Shown here: one piece after another, positions 36,201 to 45,546 of the stretch
Layout: every line of letters starts with the position of its first letter
How positions within the stretch are numbered: position 1 is the first letter of the stretch
Assembly (NCBI RefSeq): GCF_001949145.1
Contig: NW_019091411.1
Location: 1,571,563-1,623,417 of the forward strand
Source of the DNA: Acanthaster planci
Taxonomy: Eukaryota > Echinodermata > Asteroidea > Valvatida > Acanthasteridae
Direction: 5' to 3'
DNA: 51,855 bases
Translations under genes and position numbers: made by a program
The notes under the pieces: model-generated
Told to the model about the DNA's origin: nothing
The model's input: only the letters and a program-made list of their open reading frames with translations
Databases searched by the model: none

Positions 36201-39200
36201 GTTCAAACACATGTACACATGTGCATGTGCAACTGTACAGTTTTCATGTACATGCATAGTGCAGTATAATTAGATACTACATCATGCCTGATACCGGTAC
36301 CTTCATGCTGGTGTGATGTGCATTAACGCATATATCAGAAGAGCTTTTAGCCTTTCACAGACAGATTATGGATTTTAAAGCTTAGTTCACTTCCTTTGTC
36401 TGAAGTAACTAGTGGTGCCTGGCTGCTAGCTATTGATGGTTTCTATTGACATAGTCTGTAAGCCTTGATGAGGACATAAAAATTAAATATTAAACAGCGG
36501 AATCCCACATCATCCCACCTTCCTGATATGTACATGGACGTGGAAAGTATTGTAGATTGGCTAAACTTTAGCAACTGCAGTAAATTCATGTGTATGAAGT
36601 TTAGACAATGTACATGAATATGGACATGTACCTGGTACATTAGTTGGGCATGCAGAACCTCATCTACATGTACATGTATTTACATAATTTATCGCTTTGT
36701 TAAGCAAGTGCATGTGTTGTGATTGTTTCAATTGATAAACATACAGGTACTGGTATAAGGTGCATACATATGTATATGCATTGTAGTCCTTGTTGCTTGA
36801 GAAATATTTACAGTGTAGATGTATTTTTAGCTCAGTTATACAAAATTTTTCTTAAGCCATGTTTGCACTGGACTTTTTTCCTGTGAGTTTTACTGAGCCA
36901 GTGGTCAAATAAAAAAATGGTCAAATATGATCACTGTCCGCACTTGAACTTTCAATACAGGAAAATTTTGCAGAAGTTTGCTGGTAAAATGACCAAGTGG
37001 CTCAGTAAAAGTAACCGAGAGGATAATTTCTTGCGATGTCCACACTGGACTTAAAATGGGAAAAGTAATCATCGTCTTGGTAAGTTTGGCCAAAAAAGTC
37101 CAGTTCAAACTTCAAACACGGCTTTACAGTTCTATCCTACCTTCCGGTCATTTCATTTTTTGCTTCAAGCTGTATTTAGAAGATAATTTATGTGAATCCC
37201 GTTGTGTGAGCATAGAAATTAAGAGCTAGAATGAAATATGTTTATTGCTCAGATCAACATACATGTAGTTCAACACAAGATTTTCTCCTGTTGGATCTTA
37301 ATAGATTTCAAAGTTAGCAGTATACAGCAACTCTGTTGCAGTTTTCTTTTCTCACATTGTAATTTCCTCTGTGGCAGGTTTACAAAACACTGCACGATGT
37401 GAGTGCAGCAACAGCGTACGATGTGCTCCATGATGCCGTGTACAGGAAAAAGTGGGACCGCACCATGGTCGAAGGTTTTGAATTGTGCAAAGTCAACTGG
37501 ACCAATGACATCAGTTATTATCAAAGTAAGTGTCGTTAACTCTTACTGCTAAGGAATTGCTTTCATTTCCTCTTGTGTGCAATGTTGGCTGTGTTGGTCT
37601 TGATACTTTGGTGACAAGCCAATGTACAGCTGCAGCATTAATTATTAATAATGAGTCTAAAAATGGAAGCCACTCGGTAGCCACTTTGGGAAATGTAACA
37701 ATTTCAGTGAACTTCATTGCCACCTGCAGCAATACTTATCTATCATTGAGGTACATATACACTCTAAGCCTGTTCGATATGACGATATTTCACGATATTT
37801 CAGCGTGATGTTGATATCGTATCATTTGTAAAAACTCGTATCGGGATATTGTGTAAATTGATATGCCAAAAACTAGTCACGATACCGGTAAGCTCTGAAC
37901 GATGTACTGTACATGCACGTAGGAAAGTCAATGCACCACGTGTTGAGCCCTGCATTACTGCATTTGGGCCACACGAATACTCCACTGAAAACCTCAAACC
38001 ACAAAGTCACTGTTGGCCCCCTGCAGCTGCACGGGTCAACAGACCGTGCTCACATGTAATGTATTGCACAGTAAACTCTGGCTAAGTCAGCTCTCTTGCT
38101 TGGGACTTTAGATAGTCACACGAACTAGTCATGACTAGTTCACGTATGTGAGCAGTGGTTAAGTTCGTTCAATAAGGCGACCCCCAAAATGGACAGAGCA
38201 CATGCATGTAGCACTAGGGGGGTCTCTGGTATTGATGTGCTCAACCACCTGACATCATTCAAGCAATGTGGGGCTTTTCACTTAATGCTTCTTGGCTACC
38301 ATGGCCAAGAAAACCGATGCCGACTTACATGAAGGATTTTTTGTGGTCTTGTAGAAAATGGACCGAGTGAAACTTGCTAACTTATGAGAAATGAATAACG
38401 ACTTACCGGTAGAAATGCCGACTTAGAAATGAGGTGAGGGCATCAATACTTAGAAACCCCTCTAGTAACACGCATGCATTCTGTCCATATTGGGGGTTGT
38501 CTCATAGAGCAAACTTTACCGCTATTATATGCGTGGACATGGCTTTTTCCATACGGTGCCATGATAGGAGATATGATATGATATGATATGACATGATATA
38601 TGATATGACATGATATATGATATATGATATGATATGATATGATATGATATGATATGATATGATATGATATGATATGATATGATATGATATGATATGATAT
38701 GATATGATATCTGATCTGATCTGATATTATCTGATGTGATCCACAACTTCCATATTGAAATTTGCTTTCCAACATTATTAGAGTTCTAAAGACAGAGATA
38801 ATACATATACATGTACATCGGTTTTACGTGGCTCTCAAGACATAGTAGTGATTTCAGTCATGTTTATTTTATGAATATAAAAAGACGTTATCACAAAAAT
38901 ATCGGATATCCCGATATTTTTTCATGATTACGCCATATAAAAGAAATGAATATCGAACAGGCTTATTACACTCACAAAGGATTATAAGCCAATAACCATT
39001 ACACTCCTCAATCCTTCACCTGTTGGAGGACTGAGGAGTGTTAGGGTTAATGTAATTAGTTTCAGGGGAAATTAATGAGACACCAGTACACTGTACATGT
39101 GCATTTGCCCTTGTACAGTTTGAAGTGCTAATCAAATCATACAACACCTGAATAAATCATGAAAATTATTTGTACCGCAGTACCAATTAGTACACCTCTT

Positions 39201-42200
39201 TGTTTCACATCAGAAATACGATAATAATTTTTTTATCGGACAAGTACATGTATGCTGCACAAAGTTGTTCACTCAGACTGCTGGTTGAAATTTATTCATC
39301 ACAGGTACGTGTGGTACCAGCAATACTGGGTACAGTGGTGCCGTCTTTTATAATCTAAAAATAACGCATTTTTATGGTACGAATGATTTCCTGAGATGAC
39401 AGATACCGGTACAATATACCATTCCACCAGGCAAACCCAATAGGCCATTTGTGAGTTAAATTTGAATAAAATCTGGTACAGTGAGTTCTTTAAATTCACT
39501 TGAACATAACAATTTGAATGCTAAAAACACTTGTTATACCTCGTGATTCCTGGCAAGCTTTTCCTTAGTTACATAAGAGACGCCTTGCAAAATACACTTA
39601 TCTCAATGGATAAGAAGGGCGCAAAGAAACCAGTGCATTCCAGAGATGGTGGTCGCTATGCAAAAGCTTTCCTGAATCACGAGCTATAGCAACAGTGTTA
39701 TTTGTATTAGTCAAAGTCGTTTCAAGAGGTACTCAAAGTCAAATGATGCGAAGAAGTCTAGCTTTCCAAAATAGCAAATAACTATTGTTTCAGATGAAGT
39801 TGTGTACCCTTGGCAACAATACACTAAGCAATGAATTAAAAAGGTTTAAACTCTTTTCATCTCTCTTCATTATCCCTAACCCTTGTGGGGTCATTCGTAG
39901 GAGTTAGGGATAATGTAATGATAATTAAATTAGCAAATACATGTACCTTATGATCTGTAACTGAAACACATAAAGTAGAAGGAATTACTGTACATAAAGT
40001 GGAATCACCCAGCTGCGCTAATGTTTGGACAGTGTTTCTCTCTTTTTTTGTAATCTGATAATTTGATTGTTAATGCTAAGACTCTCTAAGAGCATTAGAA
40101 AGTGAAACAGTTGCTGGAGTAATTTCAAGTTTGCAGTGTTGGCTGTAACTGGCTTTATGGTCAAGGGTCAGACATATTAAATTTCAAAAGACAAAAATAT
40201 CCAAATAATATTTTGGATCCTTAATTTGAAAGTGAAACAACAAACACCAAAGTGTCTAATCCAAATATTGTAATTACCCTGTGAACAGGAAACAAAGGTA
40301 CCGTATTTTCAGTAACTTACAGAGGGAACAAAAACCCAGAAGTTCTTGGGAGACCCTGTAGATTTAAACTGGTGATTGAAAACCGTCCTCATTTTAATCT
40401 TATAGGGATTCAAACTTGTGTCACACATTTGGAAGGTGAGTTGAGAATCACTATTCCAATCTGACTCCTGGGAAAAGCCACCTTTAGTTTATGAATGACC
40501 TGAGTTTTGAAGTGGCTCAATTCAAACTTTTAACAAAAACCACTACAGAAATATGGACAAAAGTGAAGTTTCTCATTTAAACTAAGATACCTCTCCTCTT
40601 TCTGTTCTTATATATATTCAGTGAAGTGTCCGCCACCCTTGAAGAACAGAGACTTTGTGATGCAGAGAACGTGGTTAGACACAGGCATGGAGTACATCAT
40701 TTTTAATCATTCCATTTTTCACAAGGTAATGCTCATTCTTGTTTTCCAGTAAACATTTCAAGTCTCTGTGTGTTCTATTGTACACATGCACACATGAGCG
40801 CAGTGTTCAGTGTTAGGTACATGTATCTGTACGCAGTGTACATGTGTATTGACTTAACCGTATCAGGCACTGTCGTTAAATTGTAAATGGAATATACTGT
40901 ACATGTACCAGTACCCGGATACTAGGCAACAGATAATGAACGTTATTTTGTCAACAATATTAATCGAGGCTGTTGGATGTGTGATTAATTAAAAATAATT
41001 CAAAAATGTTATTTCGTTGTTAGGATGATGCTGTTTGTCTGTTTTGATTTTTTTCTCATTCACTCCTGGTATGATCTGAGTGAAAATTTTGTTCGTTACT
41101 AAATCTGACCAACCCTTGAAATCAAACATACCGTACATTGGCAGTAAACCAACGTGTACATCAACAAATGTCGGACTCTTCACCTTGTTTGAAGTTACAG
41201 GATGGCCTTGGTTTAACCTTTGGATCTCAACATCATTGTCTAATTCAGACATGAAATCTGTTGTGAAACCGATATGCCTGCACCTACTGTATCTCATCGT
41301 TGGAGCATGCAGTCAGGTCGCTCATTATTCATACCAATCCACGTCAATGGCATAAATGCAATATTTCCAATGCCAAATTGCAAGTGTGTAAATGCCCGTG
41401 TGGCCTCACCCATGATACGCCGTAATGAAAGCGGGTGCAATTTATTGAAGGACCATTGCACAAATCCCGATAAGAGATGGAGCAGTAATAATTGTTCAGC
41501 TTTTCTGTTGTTGTTGTTGTTGTATTTGATCAAATTTTTACAATGGCACTTATCCTTTGCCAAACTGAGGTGTTTGTAAGCCATTTCTAAAAGATTAACA
41601 ATTGTGCGAGTCATTTTATCAATTTGAGGGTCTCTTTCCTTAAAATTTATTGGCAACAGAATGCACTGTTTGAGTATTGCTCTGGTTAAAAAAAAGCATC
41701 ACAGCTGCTCCATCAGATAAAATGTCAATGGTTTACGTTTATTGGTATTGTGGGGGTGGTCATTTTTATTTCTGAATACGTGTGTGTTGGTGAGGACGTG
41801 TGTGTTGGTGAGGACGTTGTACAAAAGTGGCATTTTTAACGTGTACTTCTTGGAACCTTTCCGTCAACCACTGCTTCATTTAATGAAGTGTGGGTGAATG
41901 CAGGAAAGTATGCATTCATCTGTGAACAAATGGGAGTTGGTCTAAAAGACCCAGTGCCCTTGCTGAAAGTCTATTATTTCCTATGCATGCCAAATTAGAA
42001 CAATAATTATGCATCAATGAACGTGTAGTCATGAGGACTGGCCAAGACAATTTGAGCAGTGTTGGCCTTCCATGTAATATTTTAGTCCTGTTGGCAGGTG
42101 TGTGTAGAGCAGCAATTGGACATGTTGTCTTTCGAGGTAGGCCTACTTACACCTGATACGGGATATATGTTGTGTAACTTTACAGTTGTAATCATTGAAT

Positions 42201-45200
42201 ATCTTCTCTAAGTTGAGAAAGTGTCAAATTAACATTGGAAAAGAATGAATCTACATGTAGCATACATGTATCAGTACATGTAGGTTGTTACAATAAATGA
42301 ATGCATAGTGCACTGTCTGCAACTAAAGTTGCCCCAAATGTTTTATATTCCCAACCTTTGGACTTTGGACTTTTGCCACATGTACAGAGTGCTACTGAGT
42401 TAAGTTTTGACCTGCACTGCACTAATCTAGAACTCTGAAGAATAGGGTGACCAAACTTTACAAGTATGCATATGCACAATTTTATAAACGGTAAATAAAA
42501 TGCACTTGACGTCCAGTGTTCCATCTCTACACCTCTTTAGTATGCAGAATGATAATGTACAATTTGTATAAGCACAACAGAATCCGCAATTTCCCTCTTG
42601 GTCCTTGTCAAATCCTTGTGATGTGGCAGTGATGTGGGAGAATGGTGGGATTTGGGCTTGGTGAGTGGGAGGTTATAGGTCAGCACTGTTCATTGAATTT
42701 GTCCATCACAGACAATAGGGATTCTAGGAACTACACGTAGATGTATTTAGCTTTCAACTTCAAGGCATGTGGAGGTGTCGTGCAGGCATATGTTGCAATT
42801 TGATTGATAGGATTGAGGGAGTTGTGACCTTTGGAGAATACTGTACACTGGGTATTTATTGAATTGGGTGGGTGGTCGGGGGATACGCTGTGTGGGTGTG
42901 ATGCCCACTTTCTGGTGATGAGAGAGGTCAATAACTCAATGGTCCATATACTCTGCATTCTTGACAGATTCTCATTTTCTGTGTTGGTATAGGTGTATAC
43001 GTAAAAGCTTCCTTTAGAAATGCTTATGGTTAGAATCTTAGATGCCAGTACATGTGCTTTGACTGTGATATTTGAGAAAAATCATGTGTGCATAATACCA
43101 TTTCTATAGAACACTGTTGTCACCCACAACTCATATTTAGTACCAGTTAATACAACAAACCATTTAAAATTAGTTTGTTTATATTTGCCTCAAATGAAAA
43201 TGATTCAGTAAATTTGTTTATTCTACATTTACTTTGATCTATCAAAATCAAAGTGTAAATGTGTATTGTAAACATTGTGCTTTCTAATTGATGTATCACA
43301 TGTGGTATTTACATGTGTACAGTTGTACATGCATGCACATGTGGGTTGTGATGAATGACATTTAAAACTTATACATCGTACATGGCAATATCAGTATAAT
43401 TCTCAACAAGAATTGTTGGTACTTTCAGAAAATACCACCCAAGAAAGGCGTCATCAGGGGTTACTCATATCTGACTGGCTACCTTGTACGACCAAGAGGA
43501 GCCAATGCCTGCGAGATAACCTATGTAACAAAATCAGATCCCAAAGGTACGATCATGAATGCAGCGGTTCTTGTTTCATTATTTGTTGGTTGTTGGAGTG
43601 ATCACTGCTTCTATTAGAATATGTTGGAAATTAGCGTTCAATTCAATTAGTATTAGCCTCTGTGATTACTTGAATAATTAATGATATGGCAAATTTGCAA
43701 AGTTGAAGGGCACATCTCCACAAAGAAAAGTTCACAGTACCTTCAAAATGCTAATTAAAGTTACTGAACATCGTGATGCAAATGCATGGACAGTGTTGAC
43801 CCATGAATACTAATGAAAGTCTTTGTCGGTGATTACATGCTGTCTATTTGCTAGTACTAAGACTGCCAGATGCTTTCATTTTATACTAATTTGATTGTTT
43901 GTGTAGTCTTGATGCCACTAAATACACGTGTCACTAGCTCCACAATGGCTTTTCCACTCAGTCTTGACTCTCCCTTCTTCCTCTCTCAAGTTTCAAGCAA
44001 TCTGTTTTGTCCAACCCACTTTCACGGTGAGGAAAAAGTACTAAGGCAGTTGCTCTGTGCAAGTTGCAGTGATTTCAGATGCCAAATTATGTACATCAGT
44101 TCCTGAAGCAGAGCCAAACAAGTGTCAGAATGTTAGAAACTGGTTGAATGCAGTGTGCGTCTGTGGCATGTAGAGGATGAAAAATTGATTTGTTCTTTTC
44201 ATTTTGTTGTTTTTGTCAGGTTCTATCCCAACATGGGCTATCAATAAATTAGCTCACATTTTGGCTCCAAAGGTAGGTACATTTTAACAATCATTTGCAG
44301 TGGATCTGTTTGAGTGAAACGATTGCGGTTACACCATGGATGAATCTCTTTCTTGAGCATGTGTGGTTCCCCGGCTCTTCTCAGAACCACACATACTCAA
44401 GAAAGAGATTGATCCATGGTGTAACCGCAGTCGTTTTACGCATATACATGTAGTTCTCTTTCACCATGAAAACCTTCAAGTCTTATCAGTGGATCTGTTC
44501 TTGTCAAGCCTGAATGTGCCTTTTTACACCTGTGTTGTACATTCAATGAAATCTCAAGGTATACTGCAGGTGTTGCAATAGTTGCCTTAGACAAGTGCTC
44601 TCTCTATAACAAAGAGAAAAGTATGGTATGCACTAGAATACTAATGCCTGGGTAAAGGATAGACTTAATTATGCTCATTCAGATGAAAAGTTGTTCCACC
44701 AGTCATGTGAGCAAACCGGAACGCACACGCATTATGTTACACGTATTTGAGCTGGTGGGAGTGTTCATGTTGGTGTGATCGATGGTCTGTGTAATGGCTT
44801 GATCATGCTGTGCTGTCAGCTCGTGTTGTACTGCACCTGCTAGTCCTGTCACAATCAGTTGGTCATTTTTTATTCTGATTCGTTTTCATTGTTGCAGAAG
44901 ATTGTTGTGATAAGAGAAGTTAAGTCAGAGATTTTGTCCAGGACTGACTAAGTGCAGTGCAATAGAGAAATAGTGCATATCTACCAATCACACCAGCTAT
45001 CACAATAACTGGCCGTTACTCTCCAAGGAGTTCAGAACCCTTCACTGGTCAATTGATCCTGATTGCATCCTCAAAAGGGACCATGCAGTTCCTGTACCGT
45101 ATGTTCTGTTTTGATGAGATACAATATATATTGTTGTTTGTTGTCAAGACTTTGTAAGTTTGTTCGAGTACATTTACCCACCTCCATGAATTATTTTTGG

Positions 45201-45546
45201 TTTCTGTGCTCAGTGGTCAAGTGTACACAACACGTTCAGTTGACACAATCTATGTCAGTAAGACAGTTTGATCAGGATGCGCTTGACTGTTTAAATATTC
45301 TGGTCACGTATTAACTTGCAGGTTATTGATAGACTTCACCAGGCTTGTCGAGACTACCCCAAGTGGAAGAGCAAACATGATCCCCGGTACAAGCCCTGGC
45401 TCTACCCAGAACAGATGTCCCTGCCTCCCCTGGACCCCAACGACTTGCTGAGCAAGGAAGAGTGCATTTCGGACAATTCACTAGATGAGAGTGACCTCAA
45501 AGAGGAGGACTTTAAAGATGATGATTTGCAAGATGGAGACTTTTGA
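30091..45546 (+). CDS. STARD10: STARD10, START-domain phospholipid transfer protein
   Basis: Six exons (30091-30252, 37378-37525, 40622-40725, 43429-43546, 44220-44272, 45322-45546) total 810 nt, or 269 residues plus stop, and all phases agree. The product aligns along its length with vertebrate STARD10: [102 protein letters not shown]10 is known to carry phosphatidylcholine and phosphatidylethanolamine between membranes. The acidic tail with Ser-Asp/Glu motifs ([14 protein letters not shown]) parallels the CK2-regulated tail of mammalian STARD10. The aligned Trp before RCP is Met here, encoded across the exon 2/3 junction. ATG context is weak (TTCGTATGG) but no in-frame upstream ATG was seen. 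Confidence 0.92.
30378..30672. repeat. nested inverted repeats
   Basis: Arms at 30378-30408 and 30421-30451 are complementary over 31 bp with about six mismatches (12-bp spacer). A second pair, 30472-30492 and 30652-30672, is complementary over 21 bp with one mismatch. A 17-bp word from the first pair (CCCACAGTTCTGGGGGT) recurs at 30941-30957, suggesting a composite or partly duplicated foldback element. Confidence 0.55.
31301..31322. repeat. 22-bp perfect palindrome
   Basis: GACTATTACC followed directly by ATGGTAATAGTC is self-complementary with no spacer. Function unknown. Confidence 0.5.
31374..31479 (+). repeat. intronic direct repeat, copy 1
   Basis: Shares long blocks with copy 2 at 32473-32609: GATGAGCAGCACAACTAC, then CATAATAAACCTTT versus CATAAAAAACCTTT, then a perfectly matching ATTGTGCATC-TGTATTCTCATCCACTTT run. 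Copies lie 1.1 kb apart in the same orientation. Confidence 0.8.
32473..32609 (+). repeat. intronic direct repeat, copy 2
   Basis: Diverged partner of the copy at 31374-31479. It has about 29 extra bases (32508-32536) made of TACATACACTGTACATG-type sequence, which suggests that ACATGTA words expand or insert inside older repeats. The reverse, a deletion in copy 1, is equally possible from the sequence. Confidence 0.8.
35863..35894. repeat. short perfect hairpin
   Basis: ATGAAAGTGTGCC at 35863-35875 and its exact complement at 35882-35894 are separated by six bases. In RNA this is a 13-bp stem with a small loop. Confidence 0.6.
36854..37124. mobile_element. foldback MITE-like element
   Basis: The ends pair as AAGCC(A/G)TGTTTG with a CTGGACTTTTTT block just inside; an internal inverted pair TTTTACTGAGCCAGTGGTC (36888-36906) and its near-exact complement (about 36990-37010, one extra base) extends the fold. 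Length about 271 bp, no coding capacity. It ends 253 bp before STARD10 exon 2. Confidence 0.6.
37378..37525 (+). CDS. STARD10: STARD10 exon 2
   Basis: 49 codons plus one base, from [17 protein letters not shown] to [10 protein letters not shown]. It carries the START signature YDVLHD...YRKKWD. Acceptor CTGTGGCAG, donor CAAA|GTAAGT. Confidence 0.92.
37765..38965. mobile_element. hAT-like non-autonomous element
   Basis: The ends form a perfect 16-bp terminal inverted repeat, TAAGCCTGTTCGATAT at 37765-37780 and its complement at 38950-38965. The 8 bp outside each end agree at seven positions (ATACACTC left, TTACACTC right), as expected for a hAT-type 8-bp target-site duplication. Subterminal CGATAT/ATATCG words are repeated at both ends, also usual in hAT elements. 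No transposase-like frame is present over 1.2 kb, so it would depend on an autonomous relative. It lies in STARD10 intron 2 and contains a (GATAT)n tract. Confidence 0.7.
38570..38735. repeat. (GATAT)n microsatellite
   Basis: About 165 bp of period-5 GATAT repeats, interrupted near the left by GACAT and ATATATG variants and grading on the right into GATCT units. The central part is nearly pure, which suggests recent expansion. Lies inside the hAT-like element. Confidence 0.95.
39001..39041. repeat. short inverted repeat A
   Basis: ACACTCCTCA at 39001-39010 and its complement at 39032-39041 form a perfect 10-bp stem; outward extension gives about 18 bp with two mismatches. It sits 35 bp past the hAT-like element. 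Confidence 0.5.
39526..39698. mobile_element. foldback MITE-like element with CTCGTGATTC ends
   Basis: Left arm 39526-39562 and right arm 39661-39698 are about 85% complementary over roughly 37 bp, with a shared CTCGTGATTC core and AAGCTTTT inside. Total length about 173 bp, non-coding, in STARD10 intron 2. Confidence 0.6.
39868..39915. repeat. short inverted repeat B
   Basis: CATTATCCCTAAC at 39868-39880 and GTTAGGGATAATG at 39903-39915 form a perfect 13-bp stem with a 22-nt loop. Its right side (GTTAGGGATAATGTAAT) resembles that of inverted repeat A (GTTAGGGTTAATGTAAT). Confidence 0.6.
40622..40725 (+). CDS. STARD10: STARD10 exon 3
   Basis: Two bases complete a Met codon with the end of exon 2; 34 codons follow, [17 protein letters not shown] to NHSIFHK. 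Contains the conserved PLKNRD motif. Acceptor TATATATATTCAG, donor AAG|GTAATG. Confidence 0.92.
43429..43546 (+). CDS. STARD10: STARD10 exon 4
   Basis: 39 codons plus one base, [19 protein letters not shown] to TYVTKSDPK. Encodes the late beta strands of the START fold with the TGYL motif. Acceptor GTACTTTCAG, donor AAAG|GTACGA. Confidence 0.92.
44220..44272 (+). CDS. STARD10: STARD10 exon 5
   Basis: 53 nt encoding [18 protein letters not shown], the start of the C-terminal helix that lids the lipid pocket in START domains. Acceptor TTTTTGTCAG, donor AAG|GTAGGT. Confidence 0.92.
44298..44310 (+). repeat. 13-bp direct repeat, left copy
   Basis: CAGTGGATCTGTT, repeated exactly at 44487-44499. 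It abuts the left end of the intron 5 palindrome and may be one half of a target-site duplication. Confidence 0.5.
44313..44441. repeat. large palindrome with histone-type 3'-processing signals
   Basis: Arms 44320-44369 and 44384-44433 are complementary at 47 of 50 positions, and imperfect pairing extends outward to about 44313 and 44441; the loop is 14 nt. Read on the plus strand, the loop and start of the right arm give GGCTCT-TCTC-AGAACC (44373-44388), close to the metazoan histone mRNA stem-loop, followed after 9 nt by CAAGAAAGA (44398-44406), which equals the sea urchin histone downstream element recognised by U7 snRNA. The arm symmetry repeats CAAGAAAGA on the minus strand. It lies 41 bp inside STARD10 intron 5. 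No histone gene is nearby. Confidence 0.8.
44487..44499 (+). repeat. 13-bp direct repeat, right copy
   Basis: Exact second copy of CAGTGGATCTGTT. The 176 bp between the copies hold the palindrome plus about 45 bp of other sequence. Confidence 0.5.
45322..45546 (+). CDS. STARD10: STARD10 exon 6
   Basis: 74 codons plus TGA. Begins [20 protein letters not shown], the end of the START C-terminal helix, then [20 protein letters not shown] and a highly acidic Ser-containing tail ending [10 protein letters not shown]. The tail differs in sequence from mammalian STARD10 but keeps its acidic character. Confidence 0.92.
   Translation, partial: VIDRLHQACRDYPKWKSKHDPRYKPWLYPEQMSLPPLDPNDLLSKEECISDNSLDESDLKEEDFKDDDLQDGDF

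Larger units (their letters stand above)
30253..37377 (+). other. STARD10 intron 1
   Basis: 7.1-kb phase-0 intron. It contains nested inverted repeats at 30378-30672, a perfect 22-bp palindrome at 31301-31322, two diverged copies of a roughly 0.1-kb sequence at 31374-31479 and 32473-32609, a hairpin at 35863-35894, and a foldback element at 36854-37124. The stretch from about 32,500 to 36,700 is dense in TACATGTA/ACATGTAC words. Confidence 0.85.

Noticed and set aside
38570-38735. Regular repeats that might suggest a CRISPR-like array
   Set aside because: It is a pentanucleotide microsatellite without spacers in a eukaryotic intron.
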